64,000 nucleotides of DNA from Volvariella volvacea V23 (taxonomy: Eukaryota; Basidiomycota; Agaricomycetes; Agaricales; Pluteaceae). Shown here piece by piece: positions 1 to 10,395 of this stretch. The notes beneath the pieces are model-generated. The model ran no database searches and was not told the DNA's origin. It saw nothing but the letters and a program-made list of their open reading frames with translations. Where the stretch lies: positions 593,140-657,139 of the forward strand of contig KB722747.1 of NCBI GenBank assembly GCA_000349905.1. Direction: 5' to 3'. The position numbers were made by a program, and so were the translations under genes. Positions within the stretch are counted from its first letter, which is position 1. The number at the start of each line of letters is the position of its first letter.

Positions 1-2605
1 CGCTTTTAACGTCATCTGGGAATCACCAAGAGGAAGTTTATCAAGCCAAGTAGATGCCAGTCTAGCTGCCCCCATGAACTTAAGCTTGATTTGGGTGTTT
101 TTGGAGTTGTGTGTGTGTTGCATATCACCTCTAGTGCTTCAGGAACAGATCTCAAGAGCATGCACATCCCACAGTTTTCAGGGCCATCCCATAGTCAGCT
201 TTTCACCAGCCTCTTACTCTATATCCATCCGTTCATCTGTATCCTATACCCTTACCCACTATGCCCATTCTCACTCTACCCATCCCCGTCTTTCATATAT
301 GATATACCCTTTGTTCTTTATTGCATCTGATGACTTGATCATGTTCTAGATGAGCATGTGTTGAGTCAGAAGATCACCTATGACTTCATATGACTCTGTC
401 CACTCCCACCTTGACTGCGCATGACTCGGGCTTATGTGTATATGCCAACCTAGCTTACGCATCTTCTTAGTCTGTGCACTACACTCTTCACTCAGGACTC
501 CCACTTTGATACTTTCATTCTTACCCCCCACTTCTCTCCACCAGAGAGATTATTTATCTTTATTTACCTTCGAGTAGTATATATACCATACTGCTTTTGC
601 CACCTATTCCCCAGCTTTAAAGATTCTTTGCTTGGGAATAGATAAGCAACTATGAGCTAGCCTCTTTACTTACACTCTTTACTTACTATTCTTTGCTTGG
701 GAATAGAATCTGAGTATTCACTTTTTCCTCAACAAGCAGGTGGCTGGAGATGAGCTGTGTGGACACTGACAATGCCACCATGGCATGCTTATGAAATATT
801 GATGACATCACCTTCGAGCTTGGTGTCAGGCTGTTGTTAAATGTCCTTGGATGAATGTGGTCAAAAATTGGCATGGAGAAGGGCACATAGGTACCCTTGA
901 AGTACATACACCAATACCCATGATATGTTCCTCCGTCCGCTCACAAATCGCAAATGGCTAACTACCTGGTCTGGCCAACTACCTGAATTCCCACAGTAAC
1001 ACTTTGGTCATGTGATCAACTGGTTTCCCCACGTCGTCTACCTTACGAGTATGCTTCCCATACATCGTTTTTGGATTCTACGTGTTGGTAGTATGGCCAG
1101 TTACTCGCAGTATGAACGCCGCCACCGGATCCCATTTGCGATCGATGCCAACACCAAGGCGTTCGTAGGCTCCCCTGTCCAAGTTCCTGCATGACCCCTG
1201 TCGTTCTTGTTCAACGCATGCCAGCAACACCCGGTGGTGGTCCAGGTCGCCTTCACTAAACCATGGACACGCAGTCGTTGAATGAGAACCATCGATGAAT
1301 GAGTGTCTATCAACGCCTTGGAGACTAGAGATCAAGTCAAATGCGCGATCATTTGACATCGCTTCATATCAGCGCTCTGTGCCGACCAAAACTCCATCTG
1401 CTTCCTGCCCATTCTACCCTTCCGTCCTTGAATCCGATAAACACTGCCACTAACCGTTACAGCTATATTGCTTCATATCCTGACTCAGGCCTCGTGACTC
1501 ATTTGTTCTTCGCGATTCGGCCTTTTTAGCCTTCTCTCTGATAGTCTCCTCCGCCTGCGGATCCCAACTTTTCACGACCACATTCAGATCTTTTTAGTTT
1601 CTTCGATCCTCGTCTCACCTCCAACATGAGATCCCCTTCCAACAATTCCATTCCGTATGTACTTCCTTTCGCGTTCTCTAATGGAAAGGCTGCATTATGG
1701 AGCTGTGCATCCAGGCTGCGCCTTGATGACGGATCTTCATGGAATGCATGAGCTTGAAGCTCACTCTTCCATCATATTCACCACCGCACGTTTGATCAAA
1801 TGCCAATCAGCTTATTGGTACATCTTACCTTTGGCCACTGCGGCTGTCCCTCGTGTTATTCCACGTTTTCTCGCCTTACTTGCATACGTGTTAGACATCT
1901 ACATATTATACATCTGCCTTTTTATCCTCCTCTTCTCAAGTAACAGATTAGTCGGGCTCCTCGATCAATATATTGATCAATACTCAGGTGGAGTGCATAG
2001 TTGATTGTTTCCATACTGTGGACAAGTCAAACTGCTAGCATCAAGTTCCATTCAATACAGTGAATTTGCGCAGCCATCGATGTGATTGCGCCTTGACCTT
2101 TAAGTTTGGACCAGCCTCATGAGCACATTATCGCATGAAAGCTTCCATTGAGTGGCTTCGATATGCTACGGACGCGCGTCAACCCGAACACGCGCCTACA
2201 TCTCATGAAGAAACGAGGATCCAATTGACCGCGTTTAAGCTGCGGTTCAGTCTAGCGATCAATGTCTGCGCGATCTGGATTTGGAACCGCGACCCCACCG
2301 GCCGCACGAGGGTTATTGTACTGTAACTTTCAGCCCCCAAAACTGCCGTTCAAGAAAGCCAACTCCTGCTGCGCACATCCGAGGTGGCTGCTGAAACACA
2401 TCAATTTGCAAGTTCTAGAGCTGGCGTTCAGCCACTAATATTCCCACTCGCTCGGAAGCAGATGACGTCGACCCTCCTGGCACATGTTAAGAACCCGAAT
2501 CGGCCAATCGGGTATAACCTCTACGCGCACATAAAGAGCACGTACTCCAAGCCACCTATCCCATCATTATCTTTTCAAACAACCCACCCGCAAAGTATCA
2601 ACCCA
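1..2605. other. Gene-poor 5' stretch
   Basis: No open frame here shows a recognisable domain or a consistent exon chain. The open frames are short and overlap on both strands. The segment at 500-710 is AT-rich, with a TATA-like run near 580 and a repeated 18-base string (separate entry), which would fit a decayed transposon end but proves nothing. The last 200 bases presumably contain the Argonaute promoter and 5' leader; an open frame continues upstream of the chosen start to 2384, but without an ATG at its head. Confidence 0.4.
623..707. repeat. Short direct repeat, 18 bp, two copies
   Basis: The string ttctttgcttgggaatag occurs at about 623-640 and again at about 690-707. The bases between contain a second small repeat (ctctttacttac, then the same again). 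This is a local duplication, possibly part of a decayed long terminal repeat. No coding capacity for a transposon is visible nearby. Confidence 0.5.
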
Positions 2606-5600
2606 ATGTCTTCCAACCGTGGTCGAGGATCCGGTCGTGGCCGTGGTAGTGCTGGTCCCCCTCCAGGAGGGAGCGGCAGTACCCACCCCCATAACACCAG
2701 CCCCGCTCCCTCGGGACCATCTCGAGGCGGCTTTGCTCCTCGGGGTGGTTTTCGGGGCGGCGACAGAGGCGGCCGTGGTTATGGGGGGAGCAGGGGGCGC
2801 GGTGGCGGAGGTAATGTAGGCGGCGGCCATCGCGACGGCTCTGTGATCTTCAATGAGGGCGCTCCTGCCGCTGTTCCTTCGCATCTCTCCAACGACAAGC
2901 TCGGCGCGTTGATTCGGTCGTACAATAGTGTCCCACACCGCCCACATCGACCTCTTCGTCCGGGGTTTGGTTCGGCTGGTGCGCCCAGCGTAGTCCGTGC
3001 CAACTTCTTTGCTGTCAAGCATGAAGGCCCCATTTATGACTATACAGTCACTATCACCCAGTCCAGCGGCAAGGGTTCCGGCTCCAAGTCTTCTGCAGCG
3101 ACGGGCGTAGCTAACGCGAAGAAGAGACGGCTGTTCAAGCTCCTCGAACAAGAGGGTGCCATCAAACCCTATATCACAAACATTGCACACGACTACACCC
3201 AACGACTCGTGTCATCAAAACAACTCCCACAACCATTGGATTTGGACATTACGTACTATGATGAAGACGAGGATAAGCCCAAGCCAAATGCCGATACGTA
3301 CCTCGTCTCGATCAAGTTTGAGCGCGAGCTTAAACCAGAAGACAGCAAAAGGTAAGTCTACCGACTCCACTCCCCATTCGCTACGGGCTGATGAAGCCAC
3401 TATACAGCTACCTAGAAGGCAGTCTCGACAAACGCGACTTTGATATACAACCCTATGCCTCCGCAACGAACCTCTTCCTTCAACAACTCGCTAGCCGTAC
3501 GGGTGTCCGTGTCGGAAAGAACCGATATTTCTTCCAGCAATTATCGCAGTCCCTCAGGCTAAGTACTGGTATCGAAGCCTGGAAAGGCTTCTCAATCTCC
3601 ACTCGACCTTCCTACGGCCAACTGCTGGTCAACGTGTAAGCACACCCTTCCCTGTGTTTGACGTGTAGCGCTAAGTACCATGGCGGACAGGAATGTTTGC
3701 TGGGCGGCCTTTGTTGTACCCGGTAATCTCGCCGACGCCCTCAATGCCTTCAACGCCAACTCTAGGGGCGCGATGCCGACTCTACCCAAGCAGATGGTCA
3801 GCAGCATCAAGGTGAAATTGCGTCATCTAGGTTATCATAAAAAGTTGTTTGCTATTGGAACGAAGACTCCGCGCGATACTTACTTTGATTGCGCCGAGTT
3901 TGGCGGGCAGATATCGGTGGAGCAGTATTTCAAGAAAAGTGTGTCGATTTCTCTTATTCTTCCCCTTATTCTCCCCCTTTTCCTTCGAACCATGCTGACG
4001 GTGTACTAATTTCTCTAGAATACAACATCCAACTCAAATTCCCAGCTGACCTCCCCGTCGTCGACGTAGGCACGAGAGCCAAAACCATCTGGGTCCCTCC
4101 CGAGCTCTGCGACATCCTCCCTGGCTGCGCCTACCGCGGCAAACTCAACGACAGGGAAACCGCCCAAATGATCCGCTACGCCTGCAACGACCCCCGCACC
4201 AACTTTGAGTCCATCGTCAACGAAGGCCTCCCCATCCTCGGCTTCAAGAAGATCGCCGGCAGCAACGCCCCAGACTCGTTGGCGGGGTTCAAGCTCTCCG
4301 TCGACCCTAATCCTATCGTTATACCCAGCCGAGAGCTTCCCCCGCCTCGAATCAGCTATAAACAAGGCCGTGCGGACATTCGGAACGGTGGTTGGAATAT
4401 TCTGAACGTCAAGTTCCACCGTGGAGCGAGAGTCAACAGTTGGTGGGTGCTGGTGGTCCAGGATTCGCCGAACCCTTCGATTTCGAGTCCCGATGATCCC
4501 ATACTAGTCGGACTGGTTAATGGATTCAAAAATAAGTGCATTAGTAGCGGTATGACGATGCCAGCTGCGAATCCGAGAACTTTCAGCGTGCAACTCGTCA
4601 ACCCGCGCAGAGACCCTGGGAGGGCGGAGTCGATTAGGAAGTTGAGGGAGTTGTTGACGAGGCAGGTGAATGAGGCTGGGCGTCCGGATTTTGTACTGGT
4701 CATACTGGAGAATAGAGATAATTTCATATACCCGGCGTTGAAGGTAGGTTTTCTCCTAGTTTCTCCTCCGGCGTCCTTTGCCTCGTTACTTGGGTTTACA
4801 TTAATGTCTCCTTTGTCTTATAGCGCCTCGGTGACGTCGATTTAGGCGTTCATACGGTTCACATGCAAATTGACAAAGCGACGGGAGACCCCAGGAAACA
4901 AGACCAATACTTTTCAAATGTTGCCTTGAAAGTTAATGCAAAACTGGGTGGAGTCAACCACCTCGTAAGTGCATTCATCTCGCATCAATCGCCTGTTCCT
5001 CATCGATTCCTTTCCTCACCAGCTTGACCCAAGCGCGATGACGTGGCTGACCAAGAAGAAGACGATGCTCGTCGGCATCGATGTTACGCATCGTGGACCT
5101 GGGAGCAGAGAAGGAACACCGTCGATAGCAGCTATGGTTGCCAATACAGACGACACGTTTGTCCAGTTCCCGGCCAGCCTCAAGTTGCAGAGCAGCAACC
5201 GAGGTGAAAGGCCCAAGGAGATGGTCGACGATATCGAGGCGATGCTGATCGAACGACTGGAGTTGTATCAGAAGAAGAACAAGGTGCTGCCCGAGCGGGT
5301 CTTTGTGTTCAGAGACGGTGTATCTGAGGTGAGGATCGTCCTACGTGACCTTATTTCAATAGCTGAGGGCAACTTCATTTGCGCAGGGTCAATTCGACAT
5401 TGTCCTCGCGGAAGAGCTGAAGGGTATACTGAAGGCATTTGCAAATCCAAAGTTCAAGGGACAGGGCAACAAAGCGTATCGCCCGGTCTTGTCCATCATT
5501 ATATGCGGGTATGTCTTCACCTACGGGTATATATGAACTACGACTGACATCGGTTCGTGTCCTGCAGAAAGCGACACCACGCTAGGTGACTGATCTCGTT

Positions 5601-6226
5601 AACGGGATTGACGACCATCTAACGCTTCTCTTCAGAATGGCGCCCACCGATGCTCAGTTTGCGGACAAGGGTGGGAACACTCGGCCCGGCACCGTGAACG
5701 ACAAAGGGATCACCGCCGTGTAAGCTCCAACTCTCCTCTCATTTCATCGCATCTAACCACCATTGCATAGTTATGACTTTGACTTCTATCTCCAGTCACA
5801 TGCTGGTATCAAGGGGCATGCAAAAGGGACCCACTACACCGTCGTCTACGACGAAAACAAGTTCACCGCCGACGAAATCCAACAAGGCACTCACAACGCA
5901 AGCCACCTGTACGCCAGAGCGACTAGGGCCGTCAGCCTCGTGCCCCCGGCCTACTACGCCGACCTAGCTTGTGAACGGGCGAGGTTCTATCTGAACAACT
6001 TCTTCGACGCGAATAGCGAGATTGCAAGTACCATCGGCAGCGGGAAAGGGAAAGGAAAGAAGAGAAGCCGTGAGGAGGAGATGGATTTGGTGTTCCAGGC
6101 GGCGGTCGAAGCTTGGGGTCAAGGGGTAAGCCCTCTTGGTTGTTTTCTGATTCCGGCGTTCCTGACTACTGCTGTCTCCTGCACCAGCTGCATCCGACGA
6201 TTAGAGACAGCATGTTCTACCAATAG
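2606..6226 (+). CDS. AGO: Argonaute (PAZ-Piwi), small-RNA guided silencing
   Basis: Eleven exons join in phase: 2606-3351, 3408-3635, 3691-3938, 4019-4743, 4824-4964, 5023-5328, 5387-5508, 5568-5585, 5636-5719, 5771-6125 and 6188-6226. They give about 1003 residues, a normal length. The ATG at 2606 opens an Arg/Gly-rich tail of about 75 residues. N, linker and PAZ domains follow (PAZ begins near YNIQLKFP), then MID and Piwi. The slicer tetrad appears complete: Asp in GIDVTH, a Glu in the RPKEMVDD loop, Asp in FRDGVSEGQ and His in SHAGIKGHAKGTHY. By family knowledge it binds small RNAs and cleaves complementary RNA in quelling or RNAi. Exon 8 is only 18 nt. The C-terminus reads MFYQ where many Argonautes end MYFx. 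The call is secure; individual junctions are inferred by eye. Confidence 0.95.
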
Positions 6227-7001
6227 ACGGAGGGTAGTTGACATTATGTATAATTGGAATTTGTGCTTTATAGGTTTTCCGTGCTTTTTGTACTTGGGTT
6301 CATCGTATATACCGTGGCTTACACGGGAGATTTCGCGTACTTTTATCGTCGTGTAGTTGTATCGTAGCCAATTTTATCCTGTTTTTCTTGCAATTGCAAA
6401 CCGTGACGTCGCGAGAAGCGATCCGCCTGATGCGGAGACACGTGTATCGCAGCACCGCCTTTCCTGTTACCAACGACTTGCAATAGGTAGCGAACGTTTT
6501 TCAGGCCAGTCTCGCGCTCCAACAAGCGATGACAGCAGCGCATGGCTTGGGAGGCTTCTGGTAACACTTTGCAGTTAGTTTCAGGACACGTCGGGCACAA
6601 GAAGGCATGTCGCTATGTCGTCCGATGATGTTCGCACGGGCGATAAGACAAAAATGATAGGGGGTCGTCAGCGACCGGGTGTCCATTCCATCCAGGGCTT
6701 TTCCAACATGTTGGAATCAAATCGCTTCCCTCCCCTCTCTCCAGCTTCCTTCAGGCCTGCTCCCGCCTTTCAATGTCCCCGTTTTGCTGGGCTCGCCACC
6801 TATAGCCTCCTGGGCTGTCGACGGAGATAGCCTATTGACAAGAACGCGCCGATTCTTGGCCGTTTTTGCTTTCCCTTCGTGCCCGTCGATTTCCAAACGC
6901 ATTCTCGACAACGGAAGCGTCGACAAAGGCTGTTTAGACTCAAGCTTCCTCATCTTGTTTCCTTCTGGTTGCTACCCGTTGTCCACCCCAGTACATCCGT
7001 T
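6227..7001. other. Intergenic region between Argonaute and membrane-protein gene
   Basis: This is the Argonaute 3' flank and the leader of the next gene. The frame of the next gene stays open upstream to 6879 but that codon is GTG, so the first ATG (7002) was preferred. I see no RNA gene, repeat or other coding signal. Confidence 0.4.
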
Positions 7002-8531
7002 ATGCCTCATTCATCTTCCCACTCACGATGGCTGCAACCGCCACCAGGCAAAGGCAAAAAGGGCGCCAACACTAGCGATTCGGCTTTCATGCCCGGTTCG
7101 AAGATGCATCCACTCTCAGTCGAAGATGACGATTGCGCTGTTTCCAGGACGTCAACCGAGCGCGTTTTTTTCTACCCACCCTTGTCGCCGAGCACCCCCC
7201 ATCCTGTGGACGCACTCATCGCTGCCCAAGACCAAGAGCCCGAATCCGACACCATCACCCCCTCTTTCGCCCTCACTTCGCCCTTGTCCGGGATGTCGTC
7301 TTCAGCAGCTTCGGATACACCGATGGTGGGACGGTTGATTCCACATCCATACCAGATGGCGGGGTACTATGCACGAAGGACGGAATCGGACGATTCGCTG
7401 AAGCGCGAAAAACCGGTATCACGCCCACCTGTCCAGACCCAGCAGATCGTATCACCTCCGATAATTGTCAACAGCGAACGACCCTTCTCTTCGAATCGTG
7501 CGCACTTGGGCTCTGATTTCATGCATGGCCTAGTCCCGGACCCCGGCCCCGCGCCCCAGCTAGCTTGGCCATCTGTTCCTATCGAGGCCAAGAACCGTAG
7601 TATGGAGGTGGCAAGCTCTAGGAGTAGTCGCCTAGTTCCATTGCGCGATTATCTCATCTCTCGCCCCCTCATCCTAATCCTCCTTTTTCTCCCTATACCG
7701 CCCCTTCTCGCGATACTGTACCTCGTTATTGGACACTCTATCCTACAAACCTCGTCATTCCTTGATTCACACCCTCCGACACCCCTTACAGCACGCCCTT
7801 CCCTTTTAATGGCAACACACACCGGAGCTACCGGTGGAGCGATCCTCTCCCTGCCCCTTGCGTGCGCGTTCTACGTCATACACCAGCTCTGCTTCTCAAA
7901 GTCTCGATCGCGTTCGTCTTCTGATGAGCTCGACATTCCCGTCGAACGGCCCTTTGCGGAAACTCCCCCACGCGCCCCAAACACCCTCCAAATTCCTCCG
8001 TCCAGTACTCACCTTCATCCTAATGATTCCAACACCTCTACTGGGTCATCCCAACCCGTTTCGCGGTTTTCGATCCTCTCCACGTTGACAGAGAAGGAGA
8101 GATACCAAAACCCAGGCAAATCCCGCCCCAAGCCTTCCCCTACCCAACGACACGAACAGGAACAGAACCTGAAGCGGACAATACAAGAAAGACAACAGAG
8201 GCAACGACACGCAGATGACTTCTTCGAAGACGACTCGGCTGCTAGTGACACTCACGAAAGACAGCACTCTCGCTCTTCTCCCGTCGTCATTGGTCGAGTT
8301 GTTTGCTTCCTCTTGGCCTTTGGAGTCGGTCCTCTAGCTGGTGTGTTGGGCGTCAAGTGTCTTGGGAGTAGTGCAAGTGCAAATAAAAGCGGCGAATTGT
8401 TGACGGTGGAGCAAGCTGCGGGTGTGGGAGCAGTCGGTGCTGGCGTCTTGGTAGGGGGATCTGTACTGATGTGGGGTGCCATCGCACTGTTTACACGGAG
8501 TCGCAGCGCATCTCAAAAGGACGCGATTTAG
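7002..8531 (+). CDS. Multi-pass membrane protein of unknown function
   Basis: A single uninterrupted frame of about 509 residues. The first 190 residues are Ser/Pro-rich and probably disordered. Two hydrophobic segments follow in the middle (PLILILLFLPIPPLLAILYL and a Gly/Ala/Leu-rich one about 45 residues on). Then comes a long polar region with a Gln/Arg-rich stretch (KRTIQERQQRQRH). Two more hydrophobic segments lie near the C-terminus (VVCFLLAFGVGPLAGVLGV and a Gly/Val-rich helix), and the protein ends in a short basic tail. This suggests four transmembrane helices with both ends on the same side. I do not recognise the family. An intronless gene of this length stands out in this window, but the composition and low-complexity pattern look like a real basidiomycete protein. 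Confidence 0.7.
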   Translation: MPHSSSHSRWLQPPPGKGKKGANTSDSAFMPGSKMHPLSVEDDDCAVSRTSTERVFFYPPLSPSTPHPVDALIAAQDQEPESDTITPSFALTSPLSGMSSSAASDTPMVGRLIPHPYQMAGYYARRTESDDSLKREKPVSRPPVQTQQIVSPPIIVNSERPFSSNRAHLGSDFMHGLVPDPGPAPQLAWPSVPIEAKNRSMEVASSRSSRLVPLRDYLISRPLILILLFLPIPPLLAILYLVIGHSILQTSSFLDSHPPTPLTARPSLLMATHTGATGGAILSLPLACAFYVIHQLCFSKSRSRSSSDELDIPVERPFAETPPRAPNTLQIPPSSTHLHPNDSNTSTGSSQPVSRFSILSTLTEKERYQNPGKSRPKPSPTQRHEQEQNLKRTIQERQQRQRHADDFFEDDSAASDTHERQHSRSSPVVIGRVVCFLLAFGVGPLAGVLGVKCLGSSASANKSGELLTVEQAAGVGAVGAGVLVGGSVLMWGAIALFTRSRSASQKDAI

Positions 8532-8854
8532 TGCTGGAGGGCTGATGAGGTCGATGGGGCTGCTAACGTGCGGGTAAAATGATCTTACTACACATCATTT
8601 TATACCACTTATACGCAAAGACATGACGTCGGGATGTACTAACTTATCGGTGCTTGTATTGTGTGTTGTGTTCTAATTCCAGCTTTGAATACTCCTCACA
8701 CCGTTCCGTCTCCACTCCGTCAGTATATCGACTTCGTGGTGCAGTCCGCGTTGCGTAGTGATATCACATGATCTACGAATCCTAACATCTGCTAATTCGA
8801 GCTAGCTCAGCAACCAAATCGCTGAGACATCGAAGGCGCAGGTCTAGCGATAAG
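8532..8854. other. Intergenic region, no feature seen
   Basis: About 320 bases between the membrane-protein stop and the hydrolase start. Mixed composition, with no open frame or repeat of note. Confidence 0.4.
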
Positions 8855-10073
8855 ATGGACTTTGTTTCAAAACTTGAACTCACTGAGCTCGTTGAAGTAT
8901 ACCACCCGAGTGAGTCCTACTTCGATCTCATAACCAAATCTATCATACCAGTGCTTATCGCGGCAACTACAGCCGTAAATGCATTGCTCCCGCTTCAGGA
9001 GGCACGTAGGGAGGTCATAACCTCCTACCCCAAACGGACATTCAAATACGGTCCAACTGACCGTCATCAGGTATCTACACCCAATTCACACGTTCTCCTA
9101 CCCCCTTATTGTCATCGCAGCTTGATGTGTACTACCCCACTTCGCCGTTCAAATCGGCCACGCTCACTGAAACGCCAGTTCTGTTCTTTGTGGATTCACC
9201 ACCGGGTCCCGCACACTCCCTCCCCCCGCAGATCTGGTCTACGGCAACTTTGGCGCCTATTTTGGCTCTCGGGGGTTCATAGTCGTCATCGCCGACTATC
9301 GCCTCGCCCCAGACTTTAAATACCCTAGTGCCCTAGAGGACATTCGGGATGCCCTCCACTGGGTGGTCAATCATCCATCTGAACTAGTTGACCCCAGCGG
9401 GCAAGGGAGAACACCCGGGTTCGTCCCACCACAACCGGACACGGACAGCTTGATCGTGTTGTCACAATCAGCCGGTGCTTCCCATGCCCTCAGCATCTTC
9501 CTACACCCTGACATCCTCCAACCGCCTTCTGTTCTATCGTCGATCCGTTCCAAGGTGGCCGGACTGGCTCTATTTGCGGGCGGATATCACTTCTCGATGC
9601 CGGACCACAACTTTGAGGCTAATTGTGAGAGCCATTGGGGTGACATGGAGAGCGCGCATAAGAATTGTCCGAGGGGGTTTCTGTTGCAGCTCGTAGCTCG
9701 AGCCGAGGCCACTAGTGCTCGCGACCAGAGTACCGGTAACGGTGGCGGTGGCGGCGACATTTTCGCTGACGCAAAGAGGCACTTCCCACCGAATGTCCTG
9801 TTTATCGAGTCTGAGAGGGATGCCGAGTGGTTGAAGGTCGCCCGTGTGGATCTTCTTAGGGACCTAACTGAAAAACTGGGTTTGACAATCACGGATGGCG
9901 TGGTGGGAGAGCTGAACCAAACTGGTCGACCAGATATCCGCTTTGTGGAGGCTATGGGACATAATCATGTCAGCCCGGTTTTCGGATTAGGAATTGGGGA
10001 AGGCGAGGAGTGGGCTGAGGAATTTACGAGCTGGGTAGGTGGGGTTTTAGGAAGTGTACGTAGGTCTGTGTGA
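8855..10073 (+). pseudogene. Alpha/beta-hydrolase (hormone-sensitive lipase / kynurenine formamidase-like), broken
   Basis: Exon 1 (8855-9070) and the downstream frame (9121-10073) together read as an alpha/beta hydrolase. Landmarks are VYYP, then PVLFFV, then GFTTGSRTLPPPADLVYGN, then ADYRLAPDFKYPSALED. The nucleophile elbow reads SQSAGAS, and the C-terminal histidine region is GHNHVSP. Between PVLFFV and GFTTGS the frame changes near 9191-9195. Exactly there the family carries the His-Gly-Gly oxyanion-hole motif, which is absent. A deletion of about 10 nt would explain both facts. Splicing cannot mend it: the only phase-correct GT-AG option is a 26-nt intron, which is too short. The first Gly of GxSxG is also Ser. 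It is therefore probably inactive unless the sequence is wrong. Its 3' end is duplicated at 14502-14745. Confidence 0.75.
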
Positions 10074-10395
10074 TAGAGGGGATGTGGGGCTGGTAATTAT
10101 GCCTGATGCTCAAACCCATAACTTAGACAGGAAAATACACTTGTTTATCGTGAGGGTGGCCTAATAGAAATTTTGGATATTAATCCGAGCTGAATGAACG
10201 TCGTAAGTCTCGTGGTTTATGTCCGCTTGACCGTGGTCAAAACGCTGAGTCATAACACCTGACGATATATGTTCACGTTTGTTGGTCCAGCCTATCTGCA
10301 TAGCGCTTGCATCACTCCTTACGGATGCGACATTCATTTGTTTTCCAGTGCGCTATGAGGCTACGAGCAGATGGGAAATACCACTAAAATGGATG
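10074..10395. other. Intergenic, left copy of the duplicated unit
   Basis: This lies between the hydrolase relic and the convergent NACHT gene. From about 10319 on it is clearly similar to 14932 onward. No coding signal was seen. Confidence 0.4.

Noticed and set aside
1657..2004. Plus-strand frame of 115 codons with hydrophobic end
   Set aside because: No splice partners, no domain, and it begins in mixed sequence; it looks like chance.
2567..3202. Minus-strand frame of 211 codons
   Set aside because: Antisense to Argonaute exon 1; open only because of the Gly/Arg-rich coding strand.
6879..7001. Upstream extension of the membrane-protein frame
   Set aside because: It starts at GTG and adds a basic, non-conserved-looking leader; the first ATG is at 7002.
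9205..9230. A 26-nt intron that would repair the hydrolase frame
   Set aside because: Far shorter than any other intron here and it would discard the conserved GFTTGSRTLPPP residues.
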